DNA from: Bombyx mori
Taxonomy: Eukaryota > Arthropoda > Insecta > Lepidoptera > Bombycidae
Length of the DNA: 64,000 nt
Direction: 5' to 3'
Assembly (NCBI RefSeq): GCF_030269925.1
Contig: NC_085123.1
Span: forward strand, 3,410,001 to 3,474,000
Positions within the stretch are counted from its first letter, which is position 1. Each line of letters starts with the position of its first letter. The translations under genes were made by a program, and so were the position numbers. Below, one piece after another: positions 20,965-32,335 of the stretch. The notes under the pieces were generated by a model. That model had not been told where the DNA came from. It did no database searches and saw only the letters and a list, made by a program, of their open reading frames with translations.

Positions 20965-22666
20965 AGACCTACAGTCAATGTCCGTCAATGTGGCAACGTT
21001 GTACAGCCCGTAAAATAATATTTTCAGTTGCAGAAAAATCATGATAAATATTATGTTTTCGATTCGTAGATACATTCTAAAAAAGAAAAGAAACTAAACA
21101 CCATGTATTTCCTTTATGGTCCGTTTGAAGTTTCGTAATTTTTAAGCACGTTAATTAGACTGAATATTTATAGGTCCGCCATAACCGTACTGTTAAAGCA
21201 ATGATAAATAATTCAGAATGTTTTAATTCGCAAAGCCTTTTAAAGGTATGGCTAACTCAATGGCGTATGTGGAAGTAGGATGTTGAAATTCGTGCTATAT
21301 GTTTCAAGGATATAATCAATTTGAGCTCAAATCACAAGCAAGATTTATGTTATGGAGGTGTATGATGACCTTTATTTTTTGTTTACTATTTATTTTATGT
21401 ATATACGTATTACGTATATTTTTTTTATTTTTTATTATTAGGTTCACACAACTGGATGAAAACTGCACACATAAACATTGAACTTATTTACATAAAATAA
21501 TACATTATAGAATTCACCCTTTTGGGTGTGAACACATCTTGCTTAAGAGCGTTTATTTATATACATATTATTTTACGTATTACTTTTATACGTTTGTTAC
21601 ATTTGTGAATTTTTCCGATTTTTTCTTTATTTTAATATTATTTTTTGGTTATTATTTTTTGGATTTTCTATTGTAGATGATATGCCATCAGATCTAAGAT
21701 TAGTATCGTGATGGAAAACAAACAAGCTTTGAGCAATGCCTATTATTCGCTGATTTTTTTAAAACAAATTTAATTATTTTCCAGACCATCTAAAATGGAA
21801 AATTCTATAATAAATAGAAAAATGGTAAACGATATACGAAAAATAAATTGTTTTTTTTTTGTAAATCTACTACGAACTTCGTAAAATCTGTGGTAATATT
21901 AACAGTTGTTAGTGAATAACTTCTGTTTTGCACGTAGGTACTCAGTGTATTTTTGAATTGATTTGCTTTCAATATTGATATTATCTAGTCTATAGATAAA
22001 AAATCTATATGTGCATGGATGTACGTTCTCTGTAGATTCCGATACTGGATGCGAGGCTGGATTGATTTTGAGAAAAAAAAGAAGGGAAATCTTTCGATTG
22101 GGTTGCTTTAAATTGGGTAGACACCGAGCTATAGTCGAATTAATGTAGGTTTTGTATTGGTTTTACAGATAAAAAAAACTAATACTTAACACAACAGCTA
22201 AAATAACTTTGTGGTTTAAATAATCCTATGAAATCAAACCAAAAAAAATATTCCGCGAAAACTTCTTTATTCATTTTTTTTTTTACAACTAAGTTCTTAT
22301 TATATTTACATTCACGTAATAAAACGCATCAAGATCAAGTCCGTTACCAACAGTCAAAGCGTTTAATAAATAATACAAATACGAAAAACAGGCTAGGTCG
22401 AGCTTGCCGTGTTGCGAGTCCTAAATTTAGACTATGGCTAGAAAGCAAAGAACTTAAACACAAACAAAGAAAATAAAAAAATAAAAACACTTCTTTTAAT
22501 GATTTACAAATCGTCATAGCTCTATTCGATTATCGAATTTGTAAAAAAAAAAATCTCCTTTACATAATAGCCACTGTCTATGGACCGAAAATTAGTGAAC
22601 CTTATTAGGGGTTAAAGCCTAAAATGAATGTCAAACAACACGGCATTATTGTGGTCTTTGTTTGTT
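20965..22666. other. AT-rich intergenic DNA downstream of the cuticle gene
   Basis: Nothing supportable beyond simple AT sequence. TTTATT at about 22266 (AATAAA on the minus strand) is a candidate poly(A) signal for the cuticle gene, 400 bp past its stop. Confidence 0.4.
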
Positions 22667-25091
22667 TTAGCCCCAGGGGTGGGCCACGTGACCGATGTGG
22701 GCTGCTTGTATGGCCACAGGGGCAGCTACGACCTTAGCTACGGGTGCAGCGGCCACCTACAAAAACAAACACATTCCTTTAAATCAATATCTTTTGTTTT
22801 CGTATCATTCTGAATGAATTATTTGTGCCGTGAGCAGTGATGCGCTTCGATTTGAAGGATGGGGCAGCCGTTGTAACTATACTGAGACCTTAGAACTCAT
22901 GTCTCAAGGTGGGTGGCGCAGTTACGTTATATATGTCTATGGGCTCGTACGTATTTCATTAGAAAAATTGGTACCCGCCTGGGATTCGAATACCGGTGCA
23001 TCGCTTCAACACGAATGCACCGGACGTCTTATCCTTTAGGCCACGACGGCTTCAATTGAAAATTTTCTTTAATTTGAAAATTTTCATGCGCATCAAGGAC
23101 CGATGACAATACAATAATTTTAAAATACTACACCGTTTTTTTAAATTACCTCATAATTCATTTACTTTTTAAATTACATATATTATAATTTTTTTGTCAA
23201 CTCACCGCGTGTGAACCGCCCGTCCTTTCAACCACAGCGTTGAATCCGTTGATCTTATCAGCGGTGTACGTAACCTTCCTGAGGTGGCCATCAGGCTCGA
23301 CCAGACTGTAAGAGCCGTGGACGACTCCGTTCTGTAACGTCTCCGTCGCGTCTTTGTGGTCTCCTGTCGCTGGATCTTGGACCCCGTACGAGAAGCTATA
23401 GGCCGGATTGGGATCGATGGGTTCCGCATGAACAGCTGCCACCTAATTATGCAGTGGAAATATGTTCAAATTAATTTATTATACCCACAATTTAGTACTA
23501 GACTTTATAATTATAATTAACTAACTGTACCCGTCCGCTTCACTGGCCATTTAAAACTAACATTATTATTTCTCAACCCCACTAAGATTCCCATCATTAA
23601 CGCCTCCGCAACTGGTGTAAGAAGTCCAACACTCATATAAATATTAGCCTATCCATTAAGTACATGTATTTTCTACATGAATACCAAGTTTCAAGTCAGT
23701 TCAGTAGCATGGTTCAGTAGTTATAACGGAACATCCGTAAAAAACCACTGTAGATTTATATATTAGTATAGATTAATTAAACGAAATCGCCTACTGTTTT
23801 GACTACCGGGGCGGCGACTGCATGCGCGATCGGAGCCGCATATGCTGGGGCGACAGCATGAGCCACCGGTGCCGCATATGCTGGTGCCGCATACCCATAC
23901 CCGTCGAACAGACCCGGCGCTGCTATCACCGACGCACACGCGCAACACAAAAAGAATATCTGGTAACAATAAAATTAATCTTAAAACACATTTATTAAAA
24001 CAAACAAAACTTACGCATCTCGAATGTACTGGTGGTAGGACTTCTTGTGAGGCCGCACAGGTAGGTACAACCACCCCGCCTATTTCTGCCGTGAAGCAGA
24101 AATACGTTTCGGTTTGAAGGGTGGAGTAGCCGTTGTAACTATACTTGAGACTTTAGAACTTATATATCAAGGTGGGTGGCGCATTCACGTTGTAGATGTA
24201 TATGGGCTCCAGTAACCAGTTAACACTAGGTGGGCTGTGAGCTCGTCCAGCAATCTAAGCAGATTAAAAAAAATATATATTGAGGGACTTCGTCTTTGAA
24301 CCTAGTGTAAAGTGTTTTAGCGATCATGCAGTACCATTGTAAAGATAAAAGAATTAAGGAATGATGAATAAAATATCGGAGAGAAATCGTTACGAAAATA
24401 TAGGAAGAGAGCAATTACAAACAGAACAGACGCTGGTGAAAATTAATGTAACTGATGTCACAATATAAAACAAATGGCGATAAATTAACGATTGAAAATT
24501 TTAATTATAACAAAAACTGCAGATTTTTTTTATCAGAGCTTAATAAATAATAAATACACACATTAATTTAAAAACTATAACATTCATTTTAAAAAAATAC
24601 TACAAAGTGCAATAATGAATCTGTAATCTGCCTGTCAGAAATGAAAACTTTTAATCGTTAAAGAAAGGTTATCGATTTCAATGATGATTTTATTTTTATT
24701 TTGAATGAAATCGTCACCTTTGGACGAAATTCTATTTCTGTCTGTTTGATGTAGGTACGCTTAACATCAAAAGGTTTGCTAATTACAACGCATATACCTA
24801 AAAAACGTGAAACGAAATTATAAATTACATTAATCAGACACCAATTCAATTACAAAATACTTTTACAGTTTAATCACGCATTCACTATAGTCATTAATTA
24901 TATTAATTCCAACATTTTGAAAACTATACAGTTTTCGTGGTCATCACGGACGAGCCCGGTGGGAGTAAATGTTATTTTAATTATATCTGCGACTCGCGAA
25001 AAGCGAAGAAAAAATCGGATACCAATTTAATATATAATTTCTTCAACTTTCAAATCGTAAAATATAATTATTATTTTACCTTAGCGATCAT
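22667..25091 (-). CDS. RR-2 cuticular protein (CPR family)
   Basis: Four exons, all phase 0 with GT-AG: 25091-25080 (MIAK), 23959-23795, 23442-23206 and 22756-22667 (ends HPWG-stop). They give 167 residues. An initial exon of four codons followed by a signal-peptide exon is typical of insect CPR genes. The signal peptide reads [19 protein letters not shown]. Alanine/proline repeats follow ([20 protein letters not shown]). The chitin-binding Rebers-Riddiford RR-2 domain fills exon 3 ([46 protein letters not shown]). A C-terminal [13 protein letters not shown] tail ends it. It is secreted into the cuticle, where it binds chitin. The paralogue was not assigned a number. Confidence 0.92.
22803..23055. 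repeat. Family A SINE tail and an inverted SINE tRNA-like head
   Basis: Bases 22803-22950 are a plus-oriented tail (GCCGTGAGCAGTGATGCGC ... GTCTATGGGCTC). Bases 22950-23050 are a head in minus orientation (GGTACCCGCCTGGGATTCGA ... TTATCCTTTAGGCCACGACG). Two half elements are joined head to tail in opposite sense, within the last intron of the cuticle gene. Confidence 0.65.
23520..23775. repeat. CTAGCTGTACCCG-type dispersed repeat
   Basis: TAACTGTACCCGTCCGCTTC ... GTTTCAAGTCAGTTCAGTAG ... CATCCGTAAAAAACCACTG ... TATTAGTATAGAT. Close copies are at 39390-39650 and 43548-43770. Intron 2 of the cuticle gene. Confidence 0.65.
24028..24272 (+). repeat. Family A (Bm1-like) SINE tail
   Basis: TACTGGTGGTAGGACTTCTT ... 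GTGAGCTCGTCCAGCAATCT. It lies 70 bp upstream of the signal-peptide exon acceptor on the minus strand. Confidence 0.75.
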
Positions 25092-25162
25092 GTTAGATGC
25101 GCGCGCCCCGTACTTTGGTAGTCAGTCAACACGTGTGGTGCTCACTCAATAGAAATCGCAAG

Positions 25163-25171
25163 CTATATAAA
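25163..25171. promoter_or_regulatory. TATA box of the cuticle gene (readable on both strands)
   Basis: GCTATATAAAGG: the minus strand gives TATATAG about 72 bp before the ATG at 25091, fitting a short 5' UTR. The plus strand gives TATATAAAG, a better consensus, with ATACAGTT about 30 bp on, although no plus-strand gene was found. An E-box CACGTG lies at about 25130. Confidence 0.5.
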
Positions 25172-25199
25172 GGGCCCCGGCCTACGATCGAATCTGATA

Positions 25200-27270
25200 C
25201 AGTTTCGTAACTAGGGACACTAAGATAAGTCGGTCCTTCAAATGGCCAGACCCATACGTCAGTTTAATTGGATCGGAAACATTAGATTTGCTGATGTAAT
25301 TACTTCAAATAAACCAATAGTGATTTAAAAAATGAATTATAATTTTTATCAGTAGCTTAAGCATTTACAATTAATTGAGTGTTTTCTGTAATATTCTAAA
25401 ATGAGGCGTGCAAAGGAACTCCAGAATGTACTACTAGAATGAATATCGGTGTTTAATATGCGAATAAATTGTAAAAGGGTTAGAAATTGACCTATCTATT
25501 CTATCTATCTATCTATTCATAAGTTAAAATGGGCTAGAAGGTTATTTGCCTCCGGAGACATTGCAAATTGTTGATCTTCTAGAATTTAATATCATTTTTA
25601 AGAAAATAACGTTTCGCCCTTTCTTTAACTGAAATCGTAACGCCCCCAGTTTCTCTCTATATTAGTATAAAAGAGAAAATAGATTTAGAAGATATTGTAG
25701 ATAATAAAAACCGTGTTTATGACGACAGTCGTCCGTGACCACGAAACCTGTATAGGATTTGAAACGTCGGAAAAAATATAATGACAAATAAAAAAGCGAA
25801 ATCAAACCGAAGACATTAAATATTACTCTTTGTATGTGAATGTCTAATTACTATGATATAATCCATGACAGTTGGCAATATGATTTCAAATGATACGCGA
25901 TATTTCTAAATGCATAAAATAAATTAGACCATATTCCCATAACGGTTATCGATTTTAACAACTTTGTATGTTGGTTTAGAAAGGCGTTTCTTGAATAGGT
26001 GTTGAATGGTGTCAAATTTATTAAAACCGATCGATATAAATGGAAAATAATACTGACATCGAAGTAATCATTTGACTGTCGACTATAATGGCTATTATAA
26101 CCTTACGATGGTTAAAGTTTTAACAAATAGGTATTTACAATTCAGCGGGACGCTTTCCTTTTTTGGTTGTATGAGCGTTACTTAGGAGATTTAAAAAAAA
26201 ATAGGTTATGAGTTGTACATTCGTTATAAATAAATAGGAGAGTAAAAATGCTATGTTGCATTATACATTACAAGAATACTATTATACATTTAAGACACAG
26301 GTATTTTCAATATATTTGTTTACCCATAGGACCCGTCGTTTGGGGATTTTAAGAAATACTCCGGAAAGTAGCGGTTGGTCGATTTTTAGGCTGTTATACT
26401 GTTATTTAAATTACTGATGGTAGTGATAAATTATAATAAAATTCCTACTTAGGCTAGCTAAAAACTTGCTGTATTAGATTTTTTGAAAAATCTTTTAAAA
26501 AACCATTGTGAATGTTGCCAAGATTTATAATAAATTAATAACAAGTGAAAATAGAAACTACGATATAAATTAAATTTATAGCAAAAATCGCACAACACTA
26601 GTTAGGTATATACTATAAGTCATTGATTTCTAAGTAATAATCCAGTCTGTATTTGAACGAATGTACTTGACATACACAATTGCTCTAATTATTTCGTACT
26701 GTGATAAATTCGTTCATTTTATATACATAATAATATGTTCAACAATTTGTTGACATGTTGCAATTAATATATTTATGTTGCTCTAAGCATTATGACGTGT
26801 ATATGAACATGTATACGTCGTATATATGTATTGTATATTAATTTATTAATTAACCTTGCTTTCATGAAACTTTAATTTTTAAGTTATACATTTTTTTATA
26901 TTTACCTTCGCGTACAGAGAACTAATTGATTAATAATACGAGTTCGCGCATAAAAGATTTTATTTTTAAATGTACATACTTACCAAAATTTTAACGTGAT
27001 GTTAAAACTATCTACTTTCCAACAAATTACCTCTAGTATAGCCGACACTAAAATACATCAAGCTATTTTACTGATCTGTGCCTTTATTGATATCGCTGTA
27101 GTGAAAACCGATCCAAATCATATTAGTAATAGTAATAAAATTATCAACCAAAAAAATGTCAGTAACGCCAATACTTTTCGATAAGCAAACGCGCGCTCCT
27201 ACTAACAGACGGAAGTCGAAACGAGAACTAGCCTAAAGTAAATTGAAAACAATAATCAGTTACATTGTAA
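25200..27270. other. AT-rich intergenic DNA, no gene seen
   Basis: Only simple sequence is evident, such as a short CTAT run at 25490-25515. No exon with family similarity was recognised on either strand. Confidence 0.5.
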
Positions 27271-27276
27271 ATACGT

Positions 27277-27490
27277 TTTAAAGGACTGAGTCGGTGCGCC
27301 GAGGGTCGCGGGTTTGATTCCTACATCGGACAAACATTTTGTGATGGACAGGTTTGTTTGCTCTTTGTCTGGATGTTTATTATATATGAAAGTATATATT
27401 TAAACGTATATAAGTATGTTTATCAGTCTCTGGTACCCCTAACACAGGGAATCCTAAAATGGGACCCTAGACCATGCGTGATTTGTTTCA
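27277..27490 (+). repeat. tRNA-derived SINE, other family
   Basis: GAGTCGGTGCGCCGAGGGTCG then a B box GGTTTGATTCCTACATCGG, a body with GACAGGTTTGTTTGCTCTTT and the familiar lepidopteran stretch CAGTCTCTGGTACCCCTAAC. It differs from families A and B. Confidence 0.55.
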
Positions 27491-28374
27491 AATTATTGAA
27501 ATATTATTAAATTAAAAGTTCATAATTTCCCGCGCTCTCCGCGGTTTATGTTTTACGGGATTTAGTCAGTTTTTTGTGCGCAATTGTCTTCCTTTTTAAG
27601 AATAATTCCACAAACCCTGTATAAAATAATAATAAATGAATGAAATAAACACTAGTAGTTCAATTGAAATACTGATTTTCACTTTGAGTTGTCTACAAAT
27701 AAGGCCGTCAGCAGAAAATTGGCTTAACACACAATTTGTCATATTCATGCTTATGTCATATACATTATTTAAAACATAATAAATTTTGATGCAAAACGGG
27801 CCTATACCTCGTTTCAACCATAGTTAACAGATGGCTTTGTAAACATTTTATTTCGCGCGCATTGTTTTTGCCTGCGATGCAGTGTAAAAGTAAATTCAAG
27901 CCTCGTTATCTCCATACTAACAATGGTAAGCTTATGCCACTTTTGCGCTGACGACCTCAAATATGGTTTACGAAATGCACTCAATCGAATTGCTTTTCGA
28001 TTCGAACACCGCCTAGCTCCCTCCGTACAGCCGCCGGCTTGCAACACACTATCTCCATATCCTATGCACCTGAGTTAATTCCACGTAATGTGGGTCACAC
28101 ACGACCGGACCTAATATTCGAGTAAATACATGTGCAGGCTTGTTTTAAAATTCATATTGGCCGCGCCCTAATGCGCTTACAATTCGTAAGCTACGTGTCG
28201 CCATTGAAGCAAGGACTTGTTGCGTTAGAACTAATCCACTATGCGAATTCAACGTCTGGGGTCCGTTTTATTAGAATACACGCGGTCTGTGTTCACCTGA
28301 AATAATTTTTTAAATCATCCCACGCATTTAAGTTAGAATCTTAATCTGATTTATTCGAATTCAATTAACTCTCT

Positions 28375-28617
28375 TTTTTATTGCTTAAATTGGTGGACGA
28401 GCTCACAGCCTACCTGGTGTTAAGTAGTTACTGGAGCCCATAGACATCTACGACGTAAATGCGCCACCCACCTTGAGATATAAGTTCTAAGGTCTTAGTA
28501 TAGTTACAATGGCTGCCCCACCCTTCAAACCTAAACGCATTACTGCTTCACGGCAGAAATAGGCAGGGTGGTGGTACCTACCCGTGCAGACTCACAAGAG
28601 GTCCTATCACCAGTAAG
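28375..28617 (-). repeat. Family A (Bm1-like) SINE tail, reverse
   Basis: TTTTTTATTGCTTAAATTGG ... GTACCTACCCGTGCAGACTC ... CCTATCACCAGTAA on the plus strand, i.e. a complete tail in minus orientation. Confidence 0.8.
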
Positions 28618-29284
28618 TTTCTATTATTGTATTAATACAATTGGGATCCATTAATAATAAAGTAAGGTACTTGACAAAATATTTATTTGTAATATATTAT
28701 GCTGATTTATAATGTGCTGGTATCCAATAAAAAAAAGTGAAAAAATTAAATCAGTTTTAAAAATTAGGCAATAGTGACATAATAACTTACATGGCATGAT
28801 TAATTAATTATACACAATAATCAGAGCAATGACACGTAGTCACCTGGCTCCTAAGTATCTGTGTATCAGAACGTGATTTATAAATTTTATACCTTTAAAT
28901 ATAATGATGAATATAATATATCACAGACCTAGACAGACCTATGTACGTCATATGAAGGTTTGCCCGAAGCGAGTACCTTACCCACGATCCTTGGCCCAGC
29001 AGTGACGGGTTCTCACCATTGCGTCATTGGATCAGTTAAGCTCGTGCTACTGACACTGGGCAAAAATGCGTTCTGGTCTGGACGCTTGTCACGACGCTTG
29101 CAACTCGTAAGCTTTTTACTGGTTTGCCCAATTAATTTAACAACTTTTAAGACATTCATATATTTATAAGTAAATTATACGTTGTCATTCTCAAGACACA
29201 AATCACACATTCGACTTCGGGTATTTTAAGTTGTTGTTTTTGTTTTGAACGCTTTTCTTCTTCCTATTTACACTTAAAAACCCT

Positions 29285-32200
29285 TCAGTAATACGTTTCT
29301 TTTTCAAGCCACTTGGAAATATTATTCCTAATTAAATACCTCCTAATCTCGTCCGCAATTATCATAAGCGCCATGAACGGTACCGCAAGGAAAAATAAAT
29401 ACCAATCGATGGGCTCCGTGCCGAAAATTTCGTTGCACAATGGCAAATAAGTGACAGTCACTGCTGCAAATATATCAATAACTATACTAGCATTCAAAAC
29501 TTGGTTCTTCATGCCTTTTTTGAAGAGCGAAATCCGCCTCGTCTTACATATTAAAACGTCAGATATTTGGGTTAAGCAAATAGCCACAAAGTAGGCTGTC
29601 TGCGCTTTCCTTTCGATTCGTTTTCGCTCCGAATAAAAATATAACCGTCCAATTGAATCTCTGATTACTTTAGTATCAGATTCCCAATCATCACGCACGA
29701 ACAATAAACTAGACGGAAAGAATCCTTCTCTGGCGAAAACTACAAAGTACGCATACATTCCAGCGAAAAATTGAATTAATCCTATTTGGAAATAGGCCAT
29801 GAAAAGGAGAACTTTGTTAACGAGATGATCGGTCTGTTTTCTGGGAGGGATCGACATGATGTCCTCTTCGGAATCCTCGTAGGCCAAACTCATGGCTGGT
29901 AACAAGTCGGTTCCAACGTTGATTACCAAAATCAACATCAACGTTAACGGTAAAGGCATTCCGACACAAGCGTACATAACGAAAGGCAGCATTTCAGGAG
30001 TGTTCGAGGTAAGCGTATACGCTATAGTTTTCTTCAAATTATCGAAAATGCGTCTTCCTTCTTGCACTCCTAACACAATAGACGAAAAATTATCGTCCAA
30101 TAAGATCATGTCTGCAGCTTGCTTTGATACCTCTGTACCGTTGATGCCCATAGCTATTCCAATATCAGCTTTCTTTAATGCAGGAGAATCGTTCACGCCG
30201 TCTCCAGTGACGGCCACGATATACTTCAAAGACTGATAAGTCTCCACAATGAATAGCTTCTGCTGCGGACTGGTTCTTGCGAATGTTATTTCCTCGTACT
30301 TAGCTAGCGCTGACTTCAATTCGTTGACGGACATTTTACGCAGCTCGTCGCCTGTAATCACGGCCGCTTTGAACTGGTTTTTTATGTGCGATGGAACATC
30401 GGACAGTTCAATGTGATGCTCAAAGGCATAATCGTAGACAGTGGGCTGTGTTATGGTACCGCACTGACGAGAAATAGCCAATGCCGTTACAGGATGATCA
30501 CCGGTTATCATGATCACTTTGATACCTGCTTGTCTACACATCGATATGCTTTTCGCTATATCCTTCCTAGGGGGGTCAATCATCGATATACATCCAAGAA
30601 AGTGTAAATTTTCAATGGGAAAATTAAGTTGATGCGTGTCAAATTGGTATCCAAGAGGATAATCAGTTGTCGGTAGTTTCAAATCGCAATACCCAATAAC
30701 GCGTTCGCCCATATTCGCCAATTTGACAAAGTATGCTTTCAGTTCTTTGATCGTTTGTGTAGTCAACGGCTGCTCTCCTTCGTCGGTGTGCACAGTTGTG
30801 CAATAATCTAGTACAATTTCGGGAGCACCCTTCATTGTCAAATAGTAGCTTTGAGAGGCTTGCATTCGATGGATCGTGACTTGGTATTTGTATGCTGAAC
30901 TAAAAGGAATCTCCGCCTCCTTAGGGTTATCTTCGCGCGTCAACGTCGCTGAACGATGCAGTTCCATGTAACGCAATATCGCAGATTCCGAAGCGTCACC
31001 ATAAATCTTTCTCTTTGCAATTGGAGCGTCGTAGTAGTCAAATCCAAAAAACGCCTTAAGGTTTAGGGAAGCTGCCAAACACAACGCACTGTATGTAGAT
31101 TGAGATACGTGACTAAAATCGTCGCTGTCGTAAATCTTAAAATTACAGAACAAATGAGAAACCTTCATTTGGTTTTCAGTCAAAGTACCGGTTTTGTCCG
31201 AGCAAATACACGATGTGGAGCCCAATGTTTCCACAGCGTGCAAGCTTTTGGCCAAACAGTTTTTCTTTTGTAGCTGGTTGGCCGACAAAGTCATGCACAC
31301 TGTCAATGTTACTATCAGGCCTTCTGGTACGTTGGCAAGTATAATTCCTAACATGTATTGAATAGCTGATATCCAACGGTGTTGCGTAAAAAACACCATC
31401 GCAAAAAATATTATACCAAAGACAAACGCAACTCCGCAGATGAGTTTGATAAAATGTGTTATCTCTTTAGCGATCGGTGTCTCTTCTTTTTTCAATCCGG
31501 TCACAAGTCCTGCTATTTTACCTATTTGAGTCATTTCCCCGGTAGCGATAACAACGCCTCTTGCTACACCATCTGTTATGGGGCATCCAAAATACGCCAT
31601 ATTTTTAGACTCCAACGGATTAGTATGCGTACACTCCGGTTTATGCTTGACCGGTTCAGATTCTCCGGTCAACGAAGACATGTCCGTTTTGAAATTAGTA
31701 CACGTGAGAATACGGACATCCGCAGGAACTATTTCGCCACTCATCATTTCAACGATATCCCCTATTACAACATCACTATTCGGTACGACTTTCTTGACAC
31801 CATCACGAATAACCATTGCATTCGGCGGAACGAGTTTCTCAAAGCCGCTCATTACTGCCATGTTTTTAGCTTCCTGATAGAAACCGAAAATACCGGTACC
31901 GACGACCGTTGCAACGATTACGAAACCCAAATAAAGATATTCATTTTCGTAACGACCCTTGGTCCTGCCGTGCTCCAATTCTGCAGCGAAGAAGAAAGAC
32001 ACGAAATTGAGCAACGCGCCCATCCAAAGCACGCACTGGAACCATCCGAAGAGGTTATGACGGAATAGTTTCCAGTAGCTCGTTCCGCTGAGCTCTTTGA
32101 GGGCATTAGGCCCGTATAAATCCAGTAATTCTTTAGCGAAGATGTCACTGAGACCGCTGGCAATATTTGTACGGTAGACAACTTCGAGCTGCGAAGGCGT

Positions 32201-32335
32201 AAGGAAGTGATCACCGGTGTGGGTCTCTTCTTTGAGAAAGTTTAAAGTTGAGGTTTCGGCTGCGCCATGAACCACGCTTGTCCGACGAGCGTTTACTAGA
32301 GACGCGCTGGACATTCTCGGAGGCGCGGAGGGCAT
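29285..32335 (-). CDS. Intronless Na,K-ATPase alpha-subunit-like P-type ATPase
   Basis: A single uninterrupted frame of 1016 codons. P2C-type hallmarks in order: TGES (224-227), M4 NVPEG (335-339), phosphorylation site SDKTGTLT (Asp380), KGAPE (502-506), ITGDHPVTA (610-618), TGDGVNDSPALKKADIGIAM (710-729), M5 SNTPE (777-781), M6 NVGTD (806-810) and C-terminal KETYY. About ten membrane segments, and length is normal for the family. It would exchange Na+ and K+ across the plasma membrane with a beta subunit. Two oddities stand out. The M6 Asp equivalent to pig Asp804 is Asn806, and the M1-M2 loop lacks the usual ouabain-contact residues (Tyr stands before LYLG where Asn is normal). It has no introns, although insect ATPalpha genes are multi-exonic, so it probably arose as a retrocopy that stayed open. 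A downstream in-frame Met8 is an alternative start. Confidence 0.93.
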   Translation of the reverse strand: MPSAPPRMSSASLVNARRTSVVHGAAETSTLNFLKEETHTGDHFLTPSQLEVVYRTNIASGLSDIFAKELLDLYGPNALKELSGTSYWKLFRHNLFGWFQCVLWMGALLNFVSFFFAAELEHGRTKGRYENEYLYLGFVIVATVVGTGIFGFYQEAKNMAVMSGFEKLVPPNAMVIRDGVKKVVPNSDVVIGDIVEMMSGEIVPADVRILTCTNFKTDMSSLTGESEPVKHKPECTHTNPLESKNMAYFGCPITDGVARGVVIATGEMTQIGKIAGLVTGLKKEETPIAKEITHFIKLICGVAFVFGIIFFAMVFFTQHRWISAIQYMLGIILANVPEGLIVTLTVCMTLSANQLQKKNCLAKSLHAVETLGSTSCICSDKTGTLTENQMKVSHLFCNFKIYDSDDFSHVSQSTYSALCLAASLNLKAFFGFDYYDAPIAKRKIYGDASESAILRYMELHRSATLTREDNPKEAEIPFSSAYKYQVTIHRMQASQSYYLTMKGAPEIVLDYCTTVHTDEGEQPLTTQTIKELKAYFVKLANMGERVIGYCDLKLPTTDYPLGYQFDTHQLNFPIENLHFLGCISMIDPPRKDIAKSISMCRQAGIKVIMITGDHPVTALAISRQCGTITQPTVYDYAFEHHIELSDVPSHIKNQFKAAVITGDELRKMSVNELKSALAKYEEITFARTSPQQKLFIVETYQSLKYIVAVTGDGVNDSPALKKADIGIAMGINGTEVSKQAADMILLDDNFSSIVLGVQEGRRIFDNLKKTIAYTLTSNTPEMLPFVMYACVGMPLPLTLMLILVINVGTDLLPAMSLAYEDSEEDIMSIPPRKQTDHLVNKVLLFMAYFQIGLIQFFAGMYAYFVVFAREGFFPSSLLFVRDDWESDTKVIRDSIGRLYFYSERKRIERKAQTAYFVAICLTQISDVLICKTRRISLFKKGMKNQVLNASIVIDIFAAVTVTYLPLCNEIFGTEPIDWYLFFLAVPFMALMIIADEIRRYLIRNNISKWLEKETYY

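Noticed and set aside
27814..28047. Open frame MLQAGGCTEGARRCSNRKAI on the minus strand
   Set aside because: No recognisable domain, no splice or promoter support, and low-complexity surroundings; treated as chance.
29892..32068. Several plus-strand open frames across the ATPase
   Set aside because: They are antisense shadows of a strongly coding minus-strand frame and have no domain similarity.
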